Shown one piece after another: positions 36,443 to 44,429 of a stretch of DNA of 64,000 bases. How positions within the stretch are numbered: the stretch's first letter is position 1; every line of letters begins with the position of its first letter. Made by a program: the position numbers and the translations under genes. The stretch is from IDS-8 sp036381215 (lineage in GTDB: Bacteria; Pseudomonadota; Gammaproteobacteria; Steroidobacterales; Woeseiaceae): contig DASVDF010000091.1 of NCBI GenBank assembly GCA_036381215.1, positions 72,070 through 136,069 on the forward strand. The letters are read 5' to 3'. Under the pieces are notes generated by a model. That model worked only from the letters and a program-made list of their open reading frames with translations. It searched no databases and had not been told where the DNA came from.

Positions 36443-36456
36443 CACCGCCGGCACCG

Positions 36457-38172
36457 ATGCCAGAAAAAGCCAACATCCTGCTGGTTGACGACCAACCGGA
36501 GCGTTTGCTCACCTACGAGGTCATTCTCGAAAGCCTCGACCAGAATCTCGTGCGCGCGCTTTCCGGCGAGGAAGCCTTCGAAAAGCTGCACGAGCGCGAA
36601 TTCGCCGCCATCCTGCTCGACGTCAGCATGCCGGGCATGAACGGCTTCGAGACCGCGGCGCTGGTGCGCAGCCATCCGCGTTTCGGCCAGACACCGATCA
36701 TCTTCGTGACCGGCGTGCACATCACCGATCTCGACCGGCTGCGCGGCTACGAGATGGGCGCCGCCGATTACGTGTACGTACCGGTCATTCCGGACGTGCT
36801 GCGCGGCAAGGTGCAGGTGCTCGTTCAGCTCTATCTGCAGCGCCGCGAGCTGGCGCAGCTGAACGAACGCCTGGCGGCGGCGAACGAGGAGCTCGCGGAA
36901 GCGCATGCGCGCCTGCAGGCGGAGAACACCCGTGAGCTGCAGAAGCTCAACCGCACGCTCGAGCGCGCCAACGCGCAACTGATTTCCGAAGTCGCGGAGC
37001 GCAAGCACGCCGAATCGCTGCTGAAAGACGAGGCCCGCCGCAAGGACGAGTTCATCTCCATCCTCGGCCATGAGCTGCGCAATCCGCTGGCGGCGATGCA
37101 GAGCGGCATCGAGCTTCTGTGCAACGCCGGGCCGAACGAGACCCGGTTGCCATGGGCGCGGGACCTGCTGCAGAGGCAGCTCAGGCACCTGAAGCGGCTC
37201 ATCGACGACCTGCTCGACGTTTCCAGGATCACCAGCGGCCGCGTGCAGCTGCAGCGCGAAATCCTGGATCTCAAGAGCGTCATCGAGCACTCCATGGACG
37301 CCGCCCGGCCGCTGATCGCGGAGCGCAGCCACGACTTTCGCGCGGAACTGCCTTCCGAGCCGATGTACATGGACGGGGATTCCGTACGCCTGACGCAGGT
37401 GTTCGGAAACCTGCTCACGAACGCCGCGAAGTACACCGAGCCGGGCGGGCGCATCGATCTCACGGCGGAGATCGACGAGGGCCCGCCGCGCTGCGCGACC
37501 ATCCGCGTGCGGGACACGGGGTCCGGAATTCGCGCCGACATGCTGGACCGCGTATTCGAGCTCTTCACCCAGGCGGACGACCAGAACAATCGCACGCAGA
37601 CGGGCTTGGGCATAGGTCTCGCGCTGGTGCGCGCGCTCGCCGACCTGCACGGCGGCAACGTGCGAGCGGAAAGCGCCGGCCCGGGGCAGGGCTCGCAGTT
37701 CGTGGTACGGCTGCCGCTGCTCGAGCGCAACGCGAAGATCCGCCCGGCCCCGCCCAAGGCGATGCCTTGCCCGGCGCACGACGGCCTGCGGCTCCTCATC
37801 GTGGACGACAACGAGGACCTCGCACGCGGTCTTGCCATGTATCTCGCGGAAAGATCCGGCCACGAGGTGCGCCTCGCGCACACGGGCGAGGACGGCATCG
37901 CGAAGGCGGCGGAGTTCAAGCCGGACGTCGTGCTGCTCGATATCGGCCTGCCGGACATCGACGGCTACGAGGTCGCGCGCCGGATGCGCGGCGCAGGCCT
38001 GCTCGAGGACGTGCCGCTGATCGGTATCAGCGGCTTCAGCACGGCGGCCGACAAGCGGCGGGCGCGCGCGGCCGGCTTCGATCGTTATTTCGTCAAACCG
38101 ATCGCGTTCGACAAGCTGAACGAAGTCCTGACCGGCTCGATCCGGGCGGAGGCGGGGCGCGCGCTCGGCTGA
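36457..38172 (+). CDS. Receiver-kinase-receiver hybrid histidine kinase
   Basis: A 571-residue soluble protein. An N-terminal receiver (D55 in LLDVSMPGMNGFE) is followed by a long coiled coil (about 125-190), a HisKA domain with H205 in LGHELRNPLAAM, an ATPase domain (NLLTNAAKY, DTGSGIRAD, GLGIGLALV) and a second receiver (D495 in LLDIGLPDIDGYE, with FVKPI lysine). The first receiver has Val where the conserved lysine normally stands (YVYVPVIP), as in related RR-HK proteins. The ATG at 36457 lies 14 bases after the poly-HAMP kinase, so both are co-transcribed. It may accept phosphate from the first kinase through its N-terminal receiver; the final output protein is not in the window. Confidence 0.93.
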   Translation: MPEKANILLVDDQPERLLTYEVILESLDQNLVRALSGEEAFEKLHEREFAAILLDVSMPGMNGFETAALVRSHPRFGQTPIIFVTGVHITDLDRLRGYEMGAADYVYVPVIPDVLRGKVQVLVQLYLQRRELAQLNERLAAANEELAEAHARLQAENTRELQKLNRTLERANAQLISEVAERKHAESLLKDEARRKDEFISILGHELRNPLAAMQSGIELLCNAGPNETRLPWARDLLQRQLRHLKRLIDDLLDVSRITSGRVQLQREILDLKSVIEHSMDAARPLIAERSHDFRAELPSEPMYMDGDSVRLTQVFGNLLTNAAKYTEPGGRIDLTAEIDEGPPRCATIRVRDTGSGIRADMLDRVFELFTQADDQNNRTQTGLGIGLALVRALADLHGGNVRAESAGPGQGSQFVVRLPLLERNAKIRPAPPKAMPCPAHDGLRLLIVDDNEDLARGLAMYLAERSGHEVRLAHTGEDGIAKAAEFKPDVVLLDIGLPDIDGYEVARRMRGAGLLEDVPLIGISGFSTAADKRRARAAGFDRYFVKPIAFDKLNEVLTGSIRAEAGRALG

Positions 38173-38210
38173 GATCGCGCCTGCGCGATCAGGCGTACAT
38201 GAGCAGGGGC

Positions 38211-38273
38211 GGCAGGAGCGCGCATTGCGCGCGACCCACGATCGCCAGCGCGCGCGATGCGCGCTCCTGCTGG
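38211..38273. repeat. Inverted pair of REP-like palindromes, copies 4a/4b
   Basis: GGCAGGAGCGCGCATTGCGCGCGACCC and its mirror-image partner GCGCGCGATGCGCGCTCCTGC face each other between the kinase operon and the surface-protein gene. A separate small palindrome GATCGCGC-CT-GCGCGATC (38173-38190) lies directly after the kinase stop. The pair may act as a terminator or mRNA stabiliser. Confidence 0.8.
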
Positions 38274-38274
38274 C

Positions 38275-38280
38275 TATAAT
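38275..38280 (+). promoter_or_regulatory. Candidate -10 box (TATAAT) for the surface-protein gene
   Basis: A perfect TATAAT lies directly after the REP-like pair and about 117 bases before the proposed start of the surface protein, within TGGCTATAATTTCC. No convincing -35 is present because the repeat occupies that position. Confidence 0.4.
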
Positions 38281-38396
38281 TTCCGGTAAGTACAGCAATT
38301 TGCAGCGGCTTCGTCGAAGGGGGCTCATAACAGCAATCCGCAAGCGCTTTGGGGGGAGGACACGGCCGACATGCATCGGTTCGGAGAACAAGGAAC

Positions 38397-41300
38397 GTGC
38401 AGCACGAGCTCACCCCGGAGCGCCGGCAGGCGCTTGCCAAACCCCTGGGCGCCTGTTCCCGCGTCCTGTCGTTTCCCCGGTTGCGGGGCATCCTTCACCT
38501 GGTCGGTCTCGCGGCGGGACTCTTCGCCGCCGCCCCTGCGTTTGCGCAGACCATCGTCACGATAGAAGTCGCTGACGGCGAGGCGGCAGAAACGCCGGCC
38601 GATCCCGCGCGCTTCGTCGTGCGGCGCTCCGGCGGCGATTTGCTCCGCTCCGTGCGTGTTCCGCTCGAGATCTCCGGCAGCGCCACGGAGGGCGCGGATT
38701 ACGCGCCGCTTCCCCACGTCGTCGTGCTGAATCTGGGCGCGCAGTCGCTCGCGATCGACGTCACCGTCTCCGGCGACGACGGCCTGTTCGAAGGCGATGA
38801 GACCGTCACGGTCACGCTGGACGAGGACGAGGATGACGACGGGCAGCCGGATGGTGCCTTCTTCGTCGGCAACGGCAGCGCGTCGATCACCATCGTCGAC
38901 AGTCCGCACACGGTCACGGCGGAAGCCGCAGGCAACGCACTCGAAGGCGGGGAAGAGGGCGAGATCCTCGTGCGTCTCAGCGGCCGCAACGAATCCGGAG
39001 CGCCGCTCACGGTGGACTATTCCGTCGCCGGGGACGCCGAACCGGGGGTCGATTACACGGCGCTCAGCGGCAGCGTCGCCATAGCGCCCGGCGCGAGCAG
39101 CGCGCCGGTCACGGTGCGGCCGCTCGACGACGACGCTCTGGAGGCTGACGAATCGGTCGGGATCACGCTGACGAAGAGCGGCGATGCGCGCGTCTCCGTG
39201 GGCGACCCGGCGTCCGCCTCCATCGTCGTCGCCGACGACGATGCGGCGCGCGACGACGACGGCGACGGGCTCGCCAACGGCGCCGAGTGCCCCGAGTTCG
39301 CGGCGTGCCGGGACAGCGACGGGGACGGGCTCGCGGACTGGCTCGATGCGGACGACGACGACGACGGCGTGCCCACGGCGTCCGAGCACGCGCCGGACCA
39401 GGACACCGACGGCGACGACACGCCCGACTACCTGGACGACGACGATGACGGCGACGGGCGGCCGACCCGCGAGGAGGACGCAAATCCGGACGGAGACGGC
39501 AACCCGGCCACGAGTCCCACGGACCAGGACAGCGACGGCGTGTCCGATTACCTCGACGCCGACGACGGCGGCAGCCCGCAGGGCGATCCCGACGGCGACG
39601 GGCTCACGAACACGCAGGAGGACGCGCTCGGCACGGACCCGGGTGACCCGGACAGCGACGACGACGGCGTGAACGACGGCGACGAGGACACGGCCGGCAC
39701 CGATCCCCTCGACCCGCGCGCCTTCGCCGACGCGGACGGCGACCTCGTCCCCGATGCGGTCGAAGCCGCGGACGGCAGCAGCCCCGAGGATCCGGCCGAC
39801 TTCGCGGACGCCGACGGCGGGGGGACGGCCGATTACCTCGAGACCGTGACCTACCCGGCCTTCGGACTGCCCGCCACCGATCCCGCGAACGCCGCCGACG
39901 ACCGGCACGACACGGACGGCGACGGGCTGCCGGACCGCTTCGAGCTCGCGCTCGCCTCCGCCCCCGATTCCGCCGATTCGCCCACCGCGGACGGGGCCGG
40001 CGACGCCGACGGCAACGGCGTCTCGAACGCGGTGCAGGAGTATCTCGCCGGGCTCGGCATCACCACCGCGGAGCGCACCGGCGATTTCGATCGCGACGGC
40101 TACCCGGACGCGGCCGAGGTCTCGCTCGGCCTCGACCCGCTGTCCTCCGCCGCCGGCGACCGGGACGGCGATGGCGTGCCGAACGTGATCGAGGCGCTGG
40201 CCGGCGTCGATGCGAGTCCCGCGACCGACTCGGACGCCGACGGCGTGCCCGACGCGCGCGAGATCGCGCTCGGCGCGAATCCGCTCGACGCGAGCTCGCC
40301 GGTGGCAGGCGGCGGCGACGACGACGACGGCGACGGCGTGAGCCTCGCCATCGAGCACGTGCTGGCCGCGCTCGGCGTGACCGGCGACGTCACCGCCGCC
40401 ACCGACAGCGACGAGGACGGGCTCGCGGACGCCGACGAGATCCGGCTCGGCGCCGATCCGCTGCACGACGAGCAGCCGGTGGCGTGGATCGAGCTGGTGC
40501 AGGCGGATTTCGGCCCGGTGCGTGCGCTCGCGACCGGCGCGGGACCGGCAACCGCGCGCGCGCGCATCGGCGGGCACCAGTCGGGGCTCACGTACGACTG
40601 GAACGCGACGAGCGCGGCGGTCCTCGCGGTCGCGAACGGTCCGCACGACGGACCCGCCCTCTCCTTCGCGCCGCAGACGCTGCCGCCCGGCCGTTACGAG
40701 CTGGTCGTCTCCGTGACCCGCACGCTCGGCGACCTCACCACCCCGACGTCGGTCGTGCGGCTTGCGCTCGAGGTGCTCGAGAACGGCACGGCCGAGGCGC
40801 TCGCCGACGGCGACGGCGACGGCGTGCGGGATGGAGCCGATGCCACCGACGGCCGGCGCGGAGATGCGAACCGGCTGCCGTCCGAGGCCATCGCGCCGAT
40901 CGTCGCGGAGCCGGGCACCCGTCTGCAGCTCGGCAGCACGGCGCGCGCCACGCTCGCGGACTCGGCGCTGGTGACGCCGGCCGACATCGCGGCCGCCGGC
41001 GGCGCGGAGGACGAGTTCGAGTACGTGGGCGGGATCTACGATTTCGAGGTGACGAATCTGCCGGAGGCGGGGACGGTCGTGAACATAGTGATTCCGCAAG
41101 CATCACCCATCGGCGACGCGGCGCAATACAGGAAGCTCGGCGCCCAGGGCTGGGTCGGTTTCGTCGAGGACCAAAGGAACGCGATCGCCTCGGCGCCGGA
41201 CGACGCCAACAAATGCCCGCCGCCCGGCGACGCCGCCTACCGGCCCGGGCTCACACCCGGGCACCTGTGCGTGCAGCTCTCGATCGAGGACGGCGGGCCG

Positions 41301-42056
41301 AACGACGGCGATGCCGCCGACGGCCGGAACGGCATCGTCAAGGATCCTGGCGGCGTGGGCACGCCGCGGGGCGAGGTCGTGGCCGGCCAGGGCAGCGGTG
41401 CCGCCGGTCCGTGGCTTCTGCTCGTGCTCGCGGGCGCCGCCCTCCTCACCCGCCGGCGCCGGCTGGCGCGCTTCAGCTCGCTTGCCCTCGTCGCCGCCTG
41501 CCTCGCAGGGGCGCCGCCCGCGGCGGACGCGGACGTGTTCGTCGGCGGCGGCGCCGGCATGTCGCGGCTCACGCCGGATACCGGCGACACGCCGTTCTCG
41601 GTCTCCGACAACGGCGATTACGGCTACAAGGTGTTCGGCGGCTTCGACCTGACGCCGCTCAGCCCGAACCTGTCGGTGGAAGCGTTCTGGGCCGATCTCG
41701 GCGAGACCGCGCTCGGCAACGTCGGCAAGCTCGAGTATTCCGTGTACGGCGGCGGCCTGATGTACGGCGTCGGCAGCGTCAAGGCGCCGCGCGTGTCCGG
41801 GTATCTCGAGCTCGGCGTGACCCGGCTCGACATCCAGGGCGACATCGCGTTCGAGCAGGAGGAAAGCACCTCGCTGTTCTTCGGCCTGGCGGGCAGCTTC
41901 GCGCTCGGGCGCACGGTGTTCCTGCAGCTCGAGTACGAGTACTACGCGGACGACGCGCAGTTCATATCGTTGAGCCTGGTGAAGCATTTCCGCCTGTGGG
42001 ACGACGGGGAGAACGACGTGCGCACCATTCCGCTCCCCGAGCGCCCCGCGCAGTGA
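38397..42056 (+). CDS. Calx-beta / thrombospondin-3 / choice-of-anchor U surface protein fused to an outer-membrane barrel
   Basis: A 1219-residue protein if begun at GTG 38397 (AAGGA just upstream; a TTG at 38349 is an alternative). Order: signal peptide (GLAAGLFAAAPAFAQ), two Calx-beta domains (about 55-175, 180-285), a calcium-binding thrombospondin type-3 array (about 285-690; repeats such as DSDGDGLADWLDADDD), an Ig/PKD-like segment (about 695-795), and a choice-of-anchor U domain (about 870-980; VEDQRNAIASAPDDANKCPP). A CTERM-type sorting signal follows (GSGAAGPWLLLVLAGAALL then RRRR). Instead of ending there, the frame continues through a second signal-like stretch (SLALVAACLAGAPPAADA) into an eight-strand-type barrel (about 1040-1205). 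Either one fused protein, or two overlapping genes, the second starting at GTG 41424. Likely a calcium-stiffened adhesin at the cell surface. Confidence 0.85.
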   Translation: MQHELTPERRQALAKPLGACSRVLSFPRLRGILHLVGLAAGLFAAAPAFAQTIVTIEVADGEAAETPADPARFVVRRSGGDLLRSVRVPLEISGSATEGADYAPLPHVVVLNLGAQSLAIDVTVSGDDGLFEGDETVTVTLDEDEDDDGQPDGAFFVGNGSASITIVDSPHTVTAEAAGNALEGGEEGEILVRLSGRNESGAPLTVDYSVAGDAEPGVDYTALSGSVAIAPGASSAPVTVRPLDDDALEADESVGITLTKSGDARVSVGDPASASIVVADDDAARDDDGDGLANGAECPEFAACRDSDGDGLADWLDADDDDDGVPTASEHAPDQDTDGDDTPDYLDDDDDGDGRPTREEDANPDGDGNPATSPTDQDSDGVSDYLDADDGGSPQGDPDGDGLTNTQEDALGTDPGDPDSDDDGVNDGDEDTAGTDPLDPRAFADADGDLVPDAVEAADGSSPEDPADFADADGGGTADYLETVTYPAFGLPATDPANAADDRHDTDGDGLPDRFELALASAPDSADSPTADGAGDADGNGVSNAVQEYLAGLGITTAERTGDFDRDGYPDAAEVSLGLDPLSSAAGDRDGDGVPNVIEALAGVDASPATDSDADGVPDAREIALGANPLDASSPVAGGGDDDDGDGVSLAIEHVLAALGVTGDVTAATDSDEDGLADADEIRLGADPLHDEQPVAWIELVQADFGPVRALATGAGPATARARIGGHQSGLTYDWNATSAAVLAVANGPHDGPALSFAPQTLPPGRYELVVSVTRTLGDLTTPTSVVRLALEVLENGTAEALADGDGDGVRDGADATDGRRGDANRLPSEAIAPIVAEPGTRLQLGSTARATLADSALVTPADIAAAGGAEDEFEYVGGIYDFEVTNLPEAGTVVNIVIPQASPIGDAAQYRKLGAQGWVGFVEDQRNAIASAPDDANKCPPPGDAAYRPGLTPGHLCVQLSIEDGGPNDGDAADGRNGIVKDPGGVGTPRGEVVAGQGSGAAGPWLLLVLAGAALLTRRRRLARFSSLALVAACLAGAPPAADADVFVGGGAGMSRLTPDTGDTPFSVSDNGDYGYKVFGGFDLTPLSPNLSVEAFWADLGETALGNVGKLEYSVYGGGLMYGVGSVKAPRVSGYLELGVTRLDIQGDIAFEQEESTSLFFGLAGSFALGRTVFLQLEYEYYADDAQFISLSLVKHFRLWDDGENDVRTIPLPERPAQ

Positions 42057-42104
42057 CCGGCCGCGCGACTGGCCGCGCGTTGGGCCGGGCCGCACCTGCG
42101 CCGC

Positions 42105-42294
42105 TCAGCCGCCGCCCTCCAGATCGTCGATGCTCTTCGGCCAGTTGGCCTTGAGCAGCCGCGACAGCGAGCGGTCCGCCAGCACGCGGCCGCCGGTCTG
42201 GCAACGTGCGCAGTAGTTGCTCTCGTTCTCCGCTTAGACGATGCGCTGGATCGGCGCGCCGGACATACAGGGTGACGTCGGGAAGCTCGGGCAT
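42105..42294 (-). pseudogene. Remnant of a formamidopyrimidine-DNA glycosylase (Fpg/Nei) gene with internal deletion
   Basis: On the minus strand an ATG at 42294 begins MPELPDVTLYV, the catalytic N-terminus of Fpg/Nei glycosylases. It joins directly, out of frame, to the C-terminal zinc-finger end: APIQRIV, a TAA where the family has a Tyr or similar residue, then AENESNYCARCQTGGRVLADRSL and a tail ending at TGA 42105-42107. In an intact gene about 200 residues separate these ends, so most of the coding region has been lost, leaving roughly 60 codons in two frames. The zinc-finger cysteines CARC survive. The product cannot be functional. Confidence 0.85.
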
Positions 42295-42326
42295 GCGAGC
42301 CGGCGGGACGGCACGCGCCCGGCCCG

Positions 42327-43730
42327 TTAACCGCCGCCCGAGGAGGCCGGCGCGGCCGCCTCGCCCGGGCCCGCCTCGCGCAGCTTGCGCAGGATACGGT
42401 CCTGCACCCACTGCTCGCTCCACCAGTCGATCGGCGTGATGGCGTGCCCGGCGAGCAGCATCGTGAAGTGCAGGTGGTCGCCGCCGGCGAGGCCGGTCGA
42501 GCCGGAGAGGCCGAGGCGCTGGTTCTTCTGCACGTTATCGCCGACGTTGACATCGACCGCAGAAAGGTGGGCGTACAGCGACTGCAGGCCCATGCCGTGA
42601 TCGAGGATGACGCAGTTGCCGAAGATACCGAGCCAGCCGGCGTGCACGACGCGGCCGCTGTTCGCGGCGAGCACCGGGGCATTGGCGACCGACGCGAGGT
42701 CGTAGCCGAGATGCACCTGGTGATCCACCGCCTCGCCGTCGTACACGTAGGTGCGCTGGTCGGCGAAGCCGGCTTCGACGGCGGTGTTGACGAGCTGCTT
42801 GAACGGTCCCTGCCAGAGGATCTCGGGCGCCGTGGACTTTGCCAGTTCCGCGATCGCGGCGCGGTTCTGGCGGCGCAGGTCGCCGTTGATGCGCAGGTAG
42901 GACGCGAGCAGGTCGGACGAATCCTCCACGGTGAACCCCGGCGTGTTGTAGAGGATCTCGGGCACGACTTTCTGCAAAAAGCCGTCGCTCAGCGTGATGC
43001 GGCTCTCCCGGAACTGCTTCTCGAACACCCGGTGGTCGAAGCCCGCGCGCGCTTCGTTGCCGACCTCGTCACGCGCATACAGCGTGATCGGGGCATCCAC
43101 CGGCTGGTCCCACAGCAGCGCGAAGAATGCGACCCGGAGCCCCGGGTCGGCGTTCTCGATGCCGGCGCCGGACGCGGGGTACCCCGGATATTCGACGTCG
43201 CCGACGCGCACGCCGGACTCGACGTCCCCCGGCCGGACCCGGTAGACGACCATCTCCGAGCCGCCGTGATTGATGAAATGGAAGCGCGACGCGACCGCGA
43301 TGACCGGCGGTGCCAGCCGGACCTCGACGGTGTGGCTCGTCGCGGCCGAAACCTCGCGCAGGCCGAACAGCACCGGCCGCGCGGCGCTCACGACCACCGT
43401 GACCGGCCCCGCCTCGAGCGCCGGCAAGTCGCGCTTGCCGATGGCGCGCGTGTAGCGCACGGCGTTCTCCCCCTGCCGCTCGAGCGTCGCGATTTCAGTG
43501 GCCGACAGATCGGCGAGCGGCAGGCGCTCACCGCCCTGTTGCAGCGAGATCTCGAGCCGCGTCAGCTTGCCGCCCGGCGCCGTCACGGTGACGTCGAGCT
43601 GGCCCGTCTGCCCGACCCGCTGCGCGGGCTGCGCGATCTCGATGACCGGCGGATCGGCCTTGCCGGCGAAATGCCACACCGCTCCCGCCGCGACCAGCAG
43701 GAGCACCAGTACTGCAAGTACCTTCCCCAT
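42327..43730 (-). CDS. M23 (LytM-type) peptidase, membrane-anchored
   Basis: A 467-residue protein with an N-terminal membrane anchor or signal (VLAVLVLLLVAAGAVWHFAG), two beta-rich Ig-like regions (about 25-230) and a C-terminal M23 peptidase domain (about 330-440). Zinc ligands are intact: His in HLGYDLAS and HLHFTM, with the intervening Asp. Such enzymes cut peptidoglycan cross-links, or activate amidases if inactive; here all ligands appear present, favouring activity in the periplasm. It stands next to the glycosylase remnant and is followed by no obvious partner. A 43-base inverted repeat lies upstream. Confidence 0.87.
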   Translation of the reverse strand: MGKVLAVLVLLLVAAGAVWHFAGKADPPVIEIAQPAQRVGQTGQLDVTVTAPGGKLTRLEISLQQGGERLPLADLSATEIATLERQGENAVRYTRAIGKRDLPALEAGPVTVVVSAARPVLFGLREVSAATSHTVEVRLAPPVIAVASRFHFINHGGSEMVVYRVRPGDVESGVRVGDVEYPGYPASGAGIENADPGLRVAFFALLWDQPVDAPITLYARDEVGNEARAGFDHRVFEKQFRESRITLSDGFLQKVVPEILYNTPGFTVEDSSDLLASYLRINGDLRRQNRAAIAELAKSTAPEILWQGPFKQLVNTAVEAGFADQRTYVYDGEAVDHQVHLGYDLASVANAPVLAANSGRVVHAGWLGIFGNCVILDHGMGLQSLYAHLSAVDVNVGDNVQKNQRLGLSGSTGLAGGDHLHFTMLLAGHAITPIDWWSEQWVQDRILRKLREAGPGEAAAPASSGGG

Positions 43731-43785
43731 GCCGCGATTGTACCGGCTCGAACCGCTTGCCGTGACCCGTTTCCCGTCGCCGATC

Positions 43786-43828
43786 GGGGACAGTGACCGT
43801 TCTGCACGCGTTTCCGGTCACTGTCCGC
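43786..43828. repeat. Inverted repeat GGGGACAGTGACCG ... CGGTCACTGTCC
   Basis: Arms GGGGACAGTGACCG (43786-43799) and CCGGTCACTGTCC (43814-43826) are complementary around a 14-base spacer, between the M23 peptidase start and the end of the cytochrome gene. The motif looks like a dispersed palindromic element and a different family from the GTAGGAGCGCGC repeats. A terminator function for the cytochrome operon is possible, though no T-run is present. Confidence 0.6.
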
Positions 43829-43844
43829 ACGACCGGCGCACGCG

Positions 43845-44429
43845 TCACTGCCCCTCGGTGGAGGCCGACGCGGTCGCCGGCGGACGGGGCGACGGGACCT
43901 TGTTCCTGACGGGCGGGATGGACTGGAGATAGGCGAAGACCGCGGCCAGATCGTCGTCGGTCATGTGCTTGTACATCGGGATCGGCATCGGCGGCAGGAT
44001 GGCGCGGCCGCGGCCGAGGTGGCGCCCCGTGCGGATCGTCTCGACGAAGTTCCTGAGCGTCCACTTGCCGAGGCCGGTCTCGCGGTCCGGCGTCAGGTTC
44101 GCCGTGAAGCTCACGCCCCAGGGGCCCGCCCACGCGGTGTTGGTCACGGCGGCGGCAAAGGCCCAGGGGTCCTGCGGCGCCGGCGCGGGCGGCATCTCGA
44201 GGTCCTGCGGGTGCCCGGACAGCATGCGGCTCATGTCCGGCTCGGGTCCGTTCGCGCCCATCTTGAGCGGCGTATGGCAGTCGTTGCACCCGGCGATCGT
44301 GACGAGGTACTTGCCGCGGGCGACCGGGTCGTCCGTGGTCGCATCCTCCTGGGCCAGCGCCGGCGCTGCCAGGGCGGCCAGCGCGAGCGCGGCGCAAAGG
44401 TGGCGCACAAGGGGCAGAGTGGTGGTCAT
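43845..44429 (-). CDS. Exported mono-haem cytochrome c
   Basis: A 194-residue protein with signal peptide (ALALAALAAPALAQE) and one haem site CNDCH at about residues 49-53. A Met ligand candidate is in PPMPIPMYKHM near the C-terminus, with a flexible Pro-rich tail. Its ATG (44427-44429) overlaps the TGA of the upstream cytochrome gene (ATGA), so the two are translated together. The fold and the LPPMPIPMY motif resemble cytochromes that accept electrons from periplasmic dehydrogenases. No dehydrogenase lies next to it, so the donor is unknown. Confidence 0.85.
   Translation of the reverse strand: MTTTLPLVRHLCAALALAALAAPALAQEDATTDDPVARGKYLVTIAGCNDCHTPLKMGANGPEPDMSRMLSGHPQDLEMPPAPAPQDPWAFAAAVTNTAWAGPWGVSFTANLTPDRETGLGKWTLRNFVETIRTGRHLGRGRAILPPMPIPMYKHMTDDDLAAVFAYLQSIPPVRNKVPSPRPPATASASTEGQ

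Noticed and set aside
32692..36456. A long plus-strand frame within the poly-HAMP kinase, in phase with the second kinase
   Set aside because: It overlaps the clearly coding HAMP/kinase frame, has low-complexity Arg/Gly/Ala composition and no family features; the second kinase begins at ATG 36457.
39240..40480. GAC/GGC-rich short repeats as a DNA repeat element
   Set aside because: They encode the calcium-binding thrombospondin-3 array of the surface protein and follow codon periodicity.
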